DNA of 64,000 nucleotides, taken from assembly GCA_032718565.1 (NCBI GenBank), contig JAVGVS010000041.1, positions 1,431,501 through 1,495,500 on the forward strand, read 5' to 3'. Below are positions 48,064 through 58,000 of the stretch, one piece after another (within the stretch, counting starts at the first letter, position 1; each line of letters opens with the position of its first letter). Source of the stretch: Distichodus sexfasciatus. Lineage: Eukaryota; Chordata; Actinopteri; Characiformes; Distichodontidae. Under the pieces are notes generated by a model. That model saw nothing but the letters and a program-made list of their open reading frames with translations, searched no databases and was not told where the DNA came from. The translations under genes and the position numbers were made by a program.

Positions 48064-49167
48064 TTACAATGCACCTTGGCTCTCCACTGCTGAATACTCC
48101 ATCTCGGACATGCGTGAGTTATCGATGAGCCTGGCCAGGCCGGTTTTGGTTGAGTACTTAAAGATGAAGGCTTTCATCAGGTCGTAGCGATAGTTCTTGT
48201 TGATAAAGTTGTAGATGACAGGGTTGATGCAGCAGTGCAGCAGGGACAAGCATTGTGTGAGGTGCAGTGCCACGTAGAGGACGTTCTCCAGGGCGCAGCT
48301 GAATGGCAGGGCGTTGAGCAGGGTCAGGCTGTCCAGGAGCAGCGCACCATGGTAGGGCAGCCAGCAGACCAGGAACACCACGATGTAGGTGAAGATCAGG
48401 CGCCGACTGACGCGACGTTCCTGGTCGGCTGAGGGCTGGATGGCTCTGGCCAGAAGGGCGTAGAACACAGCAATGACGGGGAAGGGAATAGCGAAGCCCA
48501 GGATGATGAAGCTCAGTTGGACTCCCACCGTCCACTCACGTGGGTTCTCGGCCGGGTATACTGACTTGCACACGGTGGCGTCAGAGTGGGTGGATTTGAC
48601 CGCCTGCAGGAAGTAGGTGTCAGGAAGGGCGGCAAGCACAGCCAAGAACCAAACCCCCACACAGATGAGCTGCCGGGTCCGCCTCCTCCTTCTGCGACCT
48701 TCTCCGGGGGTGTCACTGAAGCGAGTCACGGACAGGTAGCGGTCCACGCTCATGCAGGTGAGGAAGAAGATGCTGGCGAAGAGGTTGACGCTGAAGACTA
48801 AGTGAGTGATCTTGCACATGGCGTCGCCGAAGGGCCAGTGTCCGTGCTGGAGGAGCGAGCTGATGGACACGGGGAGGGTGGCCACCACAAAGAGGTCAGC
48901 AATGGCCAGGTTGAGGATGTACAGGTGTGTCTCGTAGCGTTCCCTGCCAGCCCGCATGTTCACCCACACCACGAGGGCGTTTGCTGCCAGACCGATGATG
49001 AAGATGAAGATGTAGAGAACGGAGAGAGCGTACAGCATGGCCCGCTGGCTGAAGGTGCTCTGGCACACCAGCGTCTCCACATGTGACCCATTGTCATCCA
49101 GAAAAGAAAAGTTTTGCTCCGCTAAAATGTCCAGCAGGTCTGAGAGGTCATTCATGTTCACACTCAT
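48064..49167 (-). CDS. ackr3: Atypical chemokine receptor 3 (CXCR7), complete coding exon
   Basis: ACKR3 is a seven-transmembrane receptor that binds CXCL12 and CXCL11, signals through beta-arrestin rather than G proteins, and clears chemokine to shape migration gradients. The 367-residue product (human 362) has two N-glycosylation sites (N19, N26), a disulfide pair C118-C200, D91 in helix 2 (NLAIADL), the ACKR3-type DRYLSVT at 142-148 in place of the usual DRYLAIV, CWLPYH in helix 6, NPVIY at 315-319 and a tail close to the family's (AFIFKYSTKTGL). The coding region is one exon after a 5' UTR acceptor at 49208. The start is the ATG at 49167 (A at -3); M5 is an alternative. The frame stays open upstream but crosses the splice acceptor, so an earlier start is rejected. 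Six arginines in a row (158-163) in the second intracellular loop are unusual. The a or b paralogue is not determined. Confidence 0.95.
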   Translation of the reverse strand: MSVNMNDLSDLLDILAEQNFSFLDDNGSHVETLVCQSTFSQRAMLYALSVLYIFIFIIGLAANALVVWVNMRAGRERYETHLYILNLAIADLFVVATLPVSISSLLQHGHWPFGDAMCKITHLVFSVNLFASIFFLTCMSVDRYLSVTRFSDTPGEGRRRRRRTRQLICVGVWFLAVLAALPDTYFLQAVKSTHSDATVCKSVYPAENPREWTVGVQLSFIILGFAIPFPVIAVFYALLARAIQPSADQERRVSRRLIFTYIVVFLVCWLPYHGALLLDSLTLLNALPFSCALENVLYVALHLTQCLSLLHCCINPVIYNFINKNYRYDLMKAFIFKYSTKTGLARLIDNSRMSEMEYSAVESQGAL

Positions 49168-49207
49168 GTTGCCCTTCACTGGTCCACGCTGGAAATTCGG
49201 CAGTGAC
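49168..49207 (-). other. ackr3: ackr3 exon 2, 5' UTR part
   Basis: Forty bases lie between the acceptor TGTTGCAG (AG at 49209-49208) and the start codon. The two-exon layout with an untranslated first exon is usual for ACKR3. Confidence 0.75.
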
Positions 49208-50743
49208 CTGCAACACAAGGCATCCTCTGGTGAGTTATGTGGAAACACATGCTGGGCCCAATTAAATAGTGCCGGGAGGAGAGAAAAAATGTCTAACAAA
49301 GAATGTTTATTTTTAAGAACAACACCCATAATGCGAAACATCTCAAACACGCCAGGGTCTCATGTCAGAGGGCAGGGCCTCATGCGGTTTGGAGGAATTT
49401 TTTCTGCCTTGTCCATTACAGGGAGCCGTTTCCCAGGGTTACTAAGTTGCTCTTCATCTATCAATAGCATGGCCAGTTTAGATGATCAGTGCCAAAGTAG
49501 TAAAGTGGGACAGCTATCGGGGACCAAATCCCATAGTTTTATACATCTGAGACCAATCAGCAAGTACCCTGCATCTGACAGGAAGAATGCATCTTGTGTA
49601 AGTATGAGACAAAATAACACCATCAAATGTTGCAATGCAAACTAACGGCAGTACAAACTTTGCCAGTATCTCATATATGATTGAAAATGTCTTTTAAAGC
49701 AAAGCTAGTTTTAGCACTTAGTTCATATTGCAGTGTTGTGATTTATTAATCTTGTTTCAGGGTGTGTCATGTAACAGAAGTCACTGGTATTTGGAATAAG
49801 TTTTTATATTGCAAGGTTTTGAGCTCTAACTGGTCCAGTCTCTATACAGCACTAACACATTCATCCATTAAGACAAAATCAAACCAACATCGGATAGCAC
49901 CACAAAGTCTATATTTTAGGGTTGATGTTGGCTATATAACAACTGTGTCAACTCGGAGGCCACATTCTACAGATTTGCATGAAGGATAAAGAAAGCCTGG
50001 CACCAGAACTGACTCTGACCAGTTGAAAAGTCCATCAGATATACGTGATGAATGGGAGCCGTCTAAGCGGACTGCATATTTCATGTTCCCGGCAAAGGAG
50101 CACGGCTCGGCTCAGTAGGGCACGCGATGATGGAAAACAGAAAGCACCAATTCCAGAAACATCAGAGCCACAGCGGCAAGTCGAGACTGAGATAGCGTGA
50201 TGTTTTGAGGAGGGAGGGGAACCCTCACTCTCCTCTGACACCAGGAGGTGAAAGGTTCCATTACACACTGATACATCCAGCAGCAACTGCACCTGGCTTT
50301 GAACAGGCAGAGAAGAAAGCCATGCACAAGAAAATGGGCTTTTATAGATTTTGTTTTGCTGATGCGGTTCCTTGAAAGAATTTACTGACTCACACATTTC
50401 ACTTGTGACACAAACGTGCTCCTGATCACACACACCACCACCACCCGGGGAGCGCGTGAAGCATTTCACAAACAAAAATATACACCTGAGCAGATGTTTC
50501 TATTTCAAAAGGCGATGATTCAAAGAACGTATTGACATCCATTACGTGCAGAAAAGCACACTTGTCAAACATGAATGCAACCTCTTAATCTGCCATTTCC
50601 AATGAACATATTGGAGCATGGGTAAATTATAAAAACAAAGTGTCAGTTTTCGGCAGCGCGCCATAGTTATTGCATGGCATGTACATCTGAAGAGGTGTTG
50701 AGTGGAACAATATGTTTAAACCTGTTTATACAGTAGTTTAGAG

Positions 50744-50917
50744 CAGGGGTGTGCAACTCTGGACCTGGAGGACCGGTGTCCTGGAGGTTTTCCATCCAAC
50801 TGGATTTCAGAATATTCACACCTGGTCTCAGGTGGATAACCACCAGAAGAGACTGATCAGGTAGGATGGAAAACCTCCACGACAGCGGACCTCGAGGATC
50901 GGAGTTGCCTACCCCTG
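50744..50917. mobile_element. Palindromic hAT-type MITE in the ackr3 intron
   Basis: The 174-base element starts CAGGGGTGTGCAACTC and ends GAGTTGCCTACCCCTG. The arms continue as a long imperfect inverted repeat sharing GGAGGTTTTCCATCC. An exact 8-base duplication GTTTAGAG flanks it (50736-50743 and 50918-50925), so the insertion boundaries are secure. No coding content. Confidence 0.92.
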
Positions 50918-51329
50918 GTTTAGAGTCTGTCAGCATTTTTTAACACTGAAACAGTATTAGCACCTAAGCTTAATGACATTAAGAGAAACGTGATAGGATA
51001 CGCAGCTGGTCTTCATTCACCCTAAGATCCTCCGATGACGCAAGATGAAGAGCTTAATGCACTCCTTCTCAAACAAAGGCGTGGAGCCGCTCTGACCATG
51101 TAAAGGTCTGGCCTGACTCATCAGGTGCAATAAAAACGAGGTGGTCAGTACTATTAGAGCCACTCACTTTGTTGTAAAGCTGTTGTGTTTACACTTCTCA
51201 AATACAGCAACCCCCCCTCACCTGATCCTACAGCCCGGGGCTGCAAGCATGCCGGCCCAGCACAAAGGATTCCCTGTGTGGTGGACAGGGCAACTCTCAC
51301 CGCAGTCCCCCTCTCACACCACACCCCAC

Positions 51330-51358
51330 TCTCCCTCTCTCTCCCTCTCTCTCTCTCT
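51330..51358. repeat. (CT)n-rich microsatellite
   Basis: CTCCCTCTCTCTCCCTCTCT-type pyrimidine tract inside the ackr3 intron. Confidence 0.9.
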
Positions 51359-52143
51359 AACACAACACACACTCTCACTCCCTGGGACTTAGTGTCCATT
51401 CTCTGTCCCTTTCTCCTTTGGTCCACTGAAACTTACCAATGTTTGTCTCTCCATAATAAGTTCTGCAAACATTTCCATTCATAAAAGAAAAGAAATGCTC
51501 AGGGAAAACAAGACACAAGAACATGTAAATGTTCCACCTTTTAAATAATATTCAAAGGCAAAAACGATAAAGCAATACAATTTCTAATTTCACCTTAAAT
51601 GTATAAGTCTTTCAGTTAATAAATAAATTAAAAAAAATAAGGAAAGAACGACACTGCATTTGCTAGTATCTGCTCATTATAATAAACTGTATCGGTGAAA
51701 CGTAAATGCTGAGAAGTAGGGTGTAAAACTGAAACATTTAAGGTAAATGTCAGCAATTTGCAAAATAAAAGTTTATCAGACGGGTGTTTATCCACTTTAA
51801 CTATGTGCGCCAACGCTGCCAGGAAAAAGACGCGGTTTTACTGTGTTTTAATCCGAAACTCTCACTCTCGCTCACTCACACGCTTACATCTGGATACATA
51901 GTAAATATCTGTATTATTCTACAAACGCACTTGGAACAAATAATCCCTTAATCTACGTCAACAGCGTTTCAAAAATCATTTAAAAAATAAATCTGGTCGC
52001 GCTGTAATCAAGCCAAGATCTTATGTCATACCGCAGCAACACGTTCCACCACAAGCCAACAAAACTCGGACCTTCCCCAAAAGCCGCTGTTAAATCCCCA
52101 TGTTCTCCCTACTGGAACTGGAAATAAAGTAAAAAATCCTTAC

Positions 52144-52375
52144 GTTGTGTTCGAGGCAGACTGTGTTTTTGTTCCGATCGCGTCTCGGCTGGTTCTGCTG
52201 CTGCTGTGCTGCGCTGTGGCGACGGTGGTGAGACTGAGGCGCGTCCTCACGCCTGCACTTGCTGATAAAGGCGCGGAGCGACGCCTCCAGAGGGACGCGC
52301 GGAAAACTCCGTCACTCGAGTTTCTGTCAAACAACAATGAGAGCTGCGGACGTGCGACACATCGGATATCCACTC
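52144..52375 (-). other. ackr3: Putative ackr3 exon 1 (5' UTR) and CpG-rich promoter
   Basis: On the minus strand the exon ends at a strong donor, AAC|GTAAGG (GT at 52143-52142). It is CpG-rich (CGCGCGTCC, GGCGTCGCTCCGCGCC), unlike the AT-rich flank beyond 52440. It contains a short upstream frame, ATG at 52362 to TGA ending at 52327 (11 codons). The upstream limit is a guess. Confidence 0.5.
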
Positions 52376-52399
52376 ACTGCAAAAAAAAAACAAAAACCA

Positions 52400-54560
52400 G
52401 CAAATAAAGCAGCTGATCAGACGAAATAAAAGAGGAAGTTTGCCTTTTCCTAGATGTGAACTTTCAGCCGCAGAAAAGCTCTTATTGTTATTATTAATTA
52501 CTGTTATTGATTAATTACTGTTATTGTTGTTATTATTACTGCCTGCTCTTTTGTATTATATTTATTATATTTGATCATCACTACACTATCCCAATTTTGG
52601 ATTGTATAATTTAATATGTAATAAGTAATTATATAAGTACACTAATTATTAATCAGATATGCATTACTTTAAATATAATTCAAGGCAATTTATATAGACA
52701 AAATATATGATTCTCAAATTCTAATATTGTTCAAATATCAATCATACTTTTGCAGTGGAATTATATTCCTTATCGATAATTATTTTTGCCAAATTCTGAT
52801 TGATAAACCTAATATTATTTCACCATATAACTCCACAAGAATGTAATCCTAAAATATTTACACCAGTTTGCAGGCAATGCGTTGAAGCGACAGGTGAATT
52901 TTTGTTGTTTTCCTTTTCCGAGTTTCATTTAGCTCAACTTATATCCTCTTGGCATTGCCTCAAAGACTTCCATACAGGAGGCTTAATATAGGCACAGGAG
53001 GGTTCACCTGTTGCTGAGGACTTCAGCTGGTCTCCGGCCTATTTAAGGTTGTATGCTGGCTCGGGGCCACTGGCTCATTGTGCGGTAGGCATGAGAGAGG
53101 GGAGTTTTGAAATAATACACAAGACACCAAAGTCAATGTGATCTTAATTAGGTTCATTGTTGAGCAGACTGAATAGATGTGATACAAATCCAAGAGGAAA
53201 TGTGAGGTGTGAAAAAATTTTATGCACAACAAGAGCTTTGTTAGTCAGTTGATTTTCAGCCACACACAAACACACACACACAACTTCAGTGCCTCGATTG
53301 CAAAATGTATGTGCAGATGTGCGACTTTAAACAATATGTTGACTGTCTTCACTCAGCATGACAGATATCCCCATGCATTCAAGTCTTTGCCAGCATTTTT
53401 ATTTGGTTAAAAGTATAATGAGGAAGGGGGTATGCCTTGAGTATGTAAACAAGGCATTAGCAACACCTGACCAAACAATACACACATATTTCCTGTGTAC
53501 TAGAAACAAACGGCAGCCGGACAGGGGAAATGTCCATGGGCCCAGAGTCCGGACCTGTTTGGAGGGAATTTCCATGCTATTAGTTCCCACAGATTAATAC
53601 ATGCAAAACATCAAGCTGGGCTGTATTAAATAGGTACAAAATAACACTCATCTGTAATTGTTCTCCATAAGTGCAGAGGTGGAGGATGGAAAAATGGGCT
53701 GAGGAAGTAGCTACACCAAGAGTGCAATGAACACATTTTAAAAGCACATTTGGTTCCTATTATGGGTCTAGTATGAAAAAGTCAGAAATTGTCCGAATGA
53801 AAGATTGACGAGAGTGGAAACCCTTTTATTATTAAGCCATTCATGAGGCCCAGGTTAGTTCTGCATTCCTGACTGTGGACAGAGATCTCAGGTACAGCCA
53901 CACCACACTTTTTTATCTTTTAAATTGATGTCAGGATGCATATAATGTAAGCTGTTATTGAAAATGTATCCACACGGTACATTAAAACTCTAACACTTCA
54001 TAACACTGCTACTTTAATTATCTGACACTGAACTAATATCATAACAGCAGGCGTACATTGCTGGCAATGAATAGCCACATAGTCCTTTCACAGAGAAGAG
54101 CATTTCATGGATGCATGACGGATCATGTAGCTCTCATAATAATAAACCATTGTGCGAGGCTGGGACCACCGTGATCACCTCTGACTGGGCCTAACCAAGC
54201 GTCCACTGCCAAATTACTTTCAGACAACATGACCATGGCTCCCAGTAAGCAGCACCTCCAGTGTACACCTGCCATTTCACCAAGTCAGAACACGTGTGCG
54301 TGATTAAAGAGGTGTAAACGCTGTGAACAGTGGTTCTATGAAAAACGAGGATTAGGGGAAACATTTTTGCTTTGGAGAGCATTTATTTATGAGGCCAAAT
54401 GGCGCTACACCTGGCGCTCATCGCAGTTACAGGACTTTGCATCTTTTTCCTAAGATAAGATAAAGTGATACGAATATCTATGCGTATTTAACAGATAAGA
54501 GCTTTGATTACGATGCTATAGTGCGGTAATGGGTATTATATTCCGTTTTAAACCGCTGTC
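52400..54560. other. Head-to-head interval between ackr3 and iqca1
   Basis: It holds an AT-rich part (52480-52860) and unique, more complex stretches around 53000-53200 and 54040-54250 that could carry shared regulatory sites. A short CA tract lies near 53263-53282. No gene or mobile element boundary was identified. Confidence 0.45.
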
Positions 54561-54569
54561 CTCTGTCCT

Positions 54570-55030
54570 CTTTATCTGGGTAGAGCACACTCTGTGTTAA
54601 GCGCGTCTCCAGCTGAGCGCGGCGCATTTGCGGCTACAGTGAAGTGACTTTGATCTCGGCGGTGTTCGATGTCGTATACTACCGGACTATAATAGTATAC
54701 TAAAACGGGGTTTGGCTCATTGATACATGCTATTTAGTGAGGCACTGTGCTATTTTGGATGCAGCCCCTCGTCTCCATGGCGGCTGTCGGAGGCGTCCAG
54801 CAAACCAGCGGGGGCTCTGGCGCAAAATGAAACACAGCAGAGAATATCTCTCCGATTAATTCTGTGGTGAACGGTAAAACGCTTTTGGACGAAACTGTTT
54901 TTTTAAAACGTTGTTGTTTTGAGCAGCAGAGTTGATTAATTTTTCAATCTACACATAAGCTTATACGTCCTGTCTCTGGTGCTGAAACGGACTTGTGAAA
55001 GCTTAAAATCACGTGGAATAAACTCTCAGG
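54570..55030 (+). promoter_or_regulatory. iqca1: iqca1 promoter and 5' UTR region
   Basis: A CpG-containing stretch (GAGCGCGGCGCATTTGCGGC near 54615; CCATGGCGGCTGTCGGAGGC near 54775) lies just upstream of the first coding exon. No TATA box is placed convincingly. The transcription start is not determined. Confidence 0.4.
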
Positions 55031-55041
55031 ATGTCACACAG
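55031..55041 (+). CDS. iqca1: iqca1 exon 1, coding part
   Basis: ATGTCACACAG precedes the donor GTAAGA. It supplies M-S-H and two bases of a serine codon completed by the next exon. Its shortness makes it easy to miss; phase and the strong donor support it. Confidence 0.75.
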
Positions 55042-58000
55042 GTAAGACAATACTGTCATTATTTTGAGCATAACGTGTACATTAAGAATATCCATTTGGA
55101 TTATTATTAGGTAAGGTACACTTTTTAAAAACATAAGTATAAAAAAAGTTTAAAAATTGAGTTGGGCATTGTTTAAAATGTGCAGTTATTATTAATTCAT
55201 GATGTATATTAGTTTTCCATGACCTAACCATTTTTAAAAAACCGAATCAAGCATTTTAAGATGGGGAAAATGTGAAAAATAAAAGTGTGAGTTTGGCCAA
55301 CAAGTGAAAGGGGGTAGAGGAAATCCACATTGTATTGCAGTTCCTATGGCAACATATGACTTCAGAGTGCTTTTGTGCTGCTAGTGGCATGTGTGGGGTA
55401 AAGTTTGTAGCTAACATCTTCAGCTTAAACTATTTCCTCACCAAAAAAGAAGAATGTCTGCCCACAATAACAATGTCACACATGGCTGCTTGAGGGTTCT
55501 TGATTGGCGTCTCAAAAATTGCTCCACATGACAAGTTACATCCCTTGCATTCTTAGCCTTTTTGTCAGCGTCACCCTTTAAGTCGCTGTGGTAGCCTAAA
55601 TTGCTGCACCTTTGTCGTCGCCTGCCGTAGTTAGGTGCCCTCCCTGTTTAATTGTAAATGGTCTTTCAGAAACGTCGCCCCCACAGCCTCCACCCACCCT
55701 CGGCTCCTCAACAGCCCCCGCTCCGCTCTCTCCCACTCTCCAGCCTTCTCCTTTGATTTGGTCACTCCTACAAGCAGGGCTCTTGACAGTGGTTTTGCCC
55801 ACACGGGGATAATACTGTATGGCCTCATCGGAATATGAAAGGAAGGTAGTTTCACCCTTGCTCTGAACTCTTTCGCCGGATAACAAAAGAGACACCCGAG
55901 CAGAAGGGAGTTAAAAGGGAAGCTGAGGAGCATCCGTAGGAGTCATGTGTATTCATCTGCACAGAAGAAATGAAAGAATTAAAGTTTGTCAGGGTTTCTT
56001 TTTCTTTTGTTGCTTGTGTGGTCCAATTTGCTTGTGGGTGTACACAAAAGTGTACTTGTTGAATATGAGTGGTCCTTGTCTTGGAGTGGAGGCAGATTGA
56101 AACTTGATTGGGAATAAAATGTCCCCTGAGGACACTTTTTTGTGGTTGACCATTGAATAAGCTCCCAGAGGGCAGGTGTTTTAGACAGGTGTTGTTATTA
56201 ATAGGTCATTAACAGGCCCTGCCCTCTAACCTTCAGCTATAGTGTTTTGGCCATCCTCTATATGGTGAAATAAAGTTCTGAAACAGTTTGAGATTTTATT
56301 CACACAAGAATTGAAGTGTAAGGTTGCTTTTCCATAGGTCAGCATAGAATATCTATGCATGTACAAAAAATCAAGTAGTGTTTTTTTTTAACCATTCGTC
56401 AAATGTTTAATAAGGATTTTACCAAGGAAGTATACTGAAGATAAAGACTAAAATCAGTACAGGTTCTAAGATGATTCAAGGTGGCTATTTTACTGATTAA
56501 TTCTGTTTTGATGTTAAATTAGTGACTCAAATCTCAGTCGAATCTGGCTTGGCAAATTTAGTGATTTCTTTAACCATCTTGCTAATCCATTATGTGCCAA
56601 CTTGAAATCTATGCTTGGTTATTAAGTGTTGACATGTTTATCCTCTCTCTAATAAATTTTGGCAATTCCATTCATTACCGGAAGCCCTTCAGAACACGCA
56701 ACCAAAGATTCTAATGTAAACGTCCATTTAACTGAACTAAGCCAAATGCTTTTTTGTTTATGATCCATAATTGCTCTCATCTTCCCAGCTCCTATGGCAG
56801 AATGTGGGCAGATGCCCAAGTGGCCTTAGAGGGCCTGCTGGAAGATGAGATGCCCCCAACGTTGCTCCGTCCTCAAAAGGATCGTTTGCAGGTTTTTCAG
56901 ACTCTGGCCGCATTCTACCTACGCTACCTTCAGATCTTCAGGGGCCTGGAGGCCGTTTACGACCAGATTGTTCATCCCCAGAAGAGACGTGTGGTGCGGC
57001 AAGTCCTGGAAGGGGTCATGGGGAGACTGTTGGAGCTGAAGAATGAGATGGTGGAACTAGAGTATTCTGAGTTTCACTATTTTGACGACATTCTGCAGGA
57101 CATGAAGATGACACCTGTGAGTGTGTGAGGCAGAAACCAGTAGTGTACAGTACGTGTGAGACATATTCTTTTGTCAGGTCCCGTAATGTGTGATTTTGGA
57201 GAGGTGCAATCATTGTTAGAGCTAATTTGCATGCAGATGAGTTCCAGTTTAATTTACACATTAATAAGAGAGTTTCACTGCACATGCTGCGGTAAGAAAC
57301 AAGCAACTTCATTTTCATTTTTTCAATTATAGATTGTATCGTGAAGTGGGATTATTGTAGTTTCTTTCCAGTGACAGGAACTTCCTTTTGAGAATTTTAG
57401 CCATCTGTTTAACCATTTGGAGCAAATTTAGAGTACATTAAAATACATATTGTTTGGGACTTCCACAGAAAGTGATTTTTAGTTGACAACCGTGCTTAAT
57501 CTGTGTCTGGAAAACCATTTGTCAAAAATACAATTAAACTCATTTGAATTAATGGAAAGCTAATTGGGGTTAGGTGACCTTCCCCAGTAATTCTCTGCAG
57601 ATTTCCACTGGCTGAACCAGTTTCTTTAAAGCTTTGATCTCAATAAAATGTTTTTGTGCTTTTCACAGGAGGATCTGGAGGTGCCCATCCCACACTATTT
57701 TGTGAGCGAGAGGATGAAAGCATTGAAAGAAAGAGAAAAGATGCTGGCTCAAATTCTGCTTAAAGGCGGACTTTTGGGACAGGAACATGTGCGTATTAAA
57801 CATTTTATGACCTTTTTCCTCTCATACATAGAACAAATAAATAAAACCTACCAAGTTACATCAAAGTGGAAATTTTACCTTGTTATGTTTATTTTTTATA
57901 TAGACAGTTAACTAATTCATGCATCATGGCCACATGAGAGTACATACGTTCATAGGTTTTGACTTAATGGCTGAAAATTCATGTATAAATGGATAAAATT

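Larger units (their letters stand above)
49208..52143 (-). other. ackr3: ackr3 intron 1
   Basis: The intron runs from donor GTAAGG (52143) to acceptor TTGCAG (49208), 2,936 bases. It contains a hAT MITE with an 8-base duplication (50744-50917) and a CT-rich microsatellite (51330-51358). No exon was seen on the other strand; the plus-strand open frame at 49037-49645 is antisense shadow running into the intron. Confidence 0.7.

Noticed and set aside
49168..49350. In-frame N-terminal extension of ackr3 (61 extra codons)
   Set aside because: It crosses the splice acceptor at 49208-49209, and the family's normal length is reached from the ATG at 49167.
49037..49645. 202-codon plus-strand open frame opposite the ackr3 5' end
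   Set aside because: It is antisense to the ackr3 exon and runs into the intron without splice or motif support.
54768..54783. RFX X-box at the iqca1 promoter (CGTCTCCATGGCGGC)
   Set aside because: Attractive for a cilia gene, but the right half site does not match the X-box consensus.
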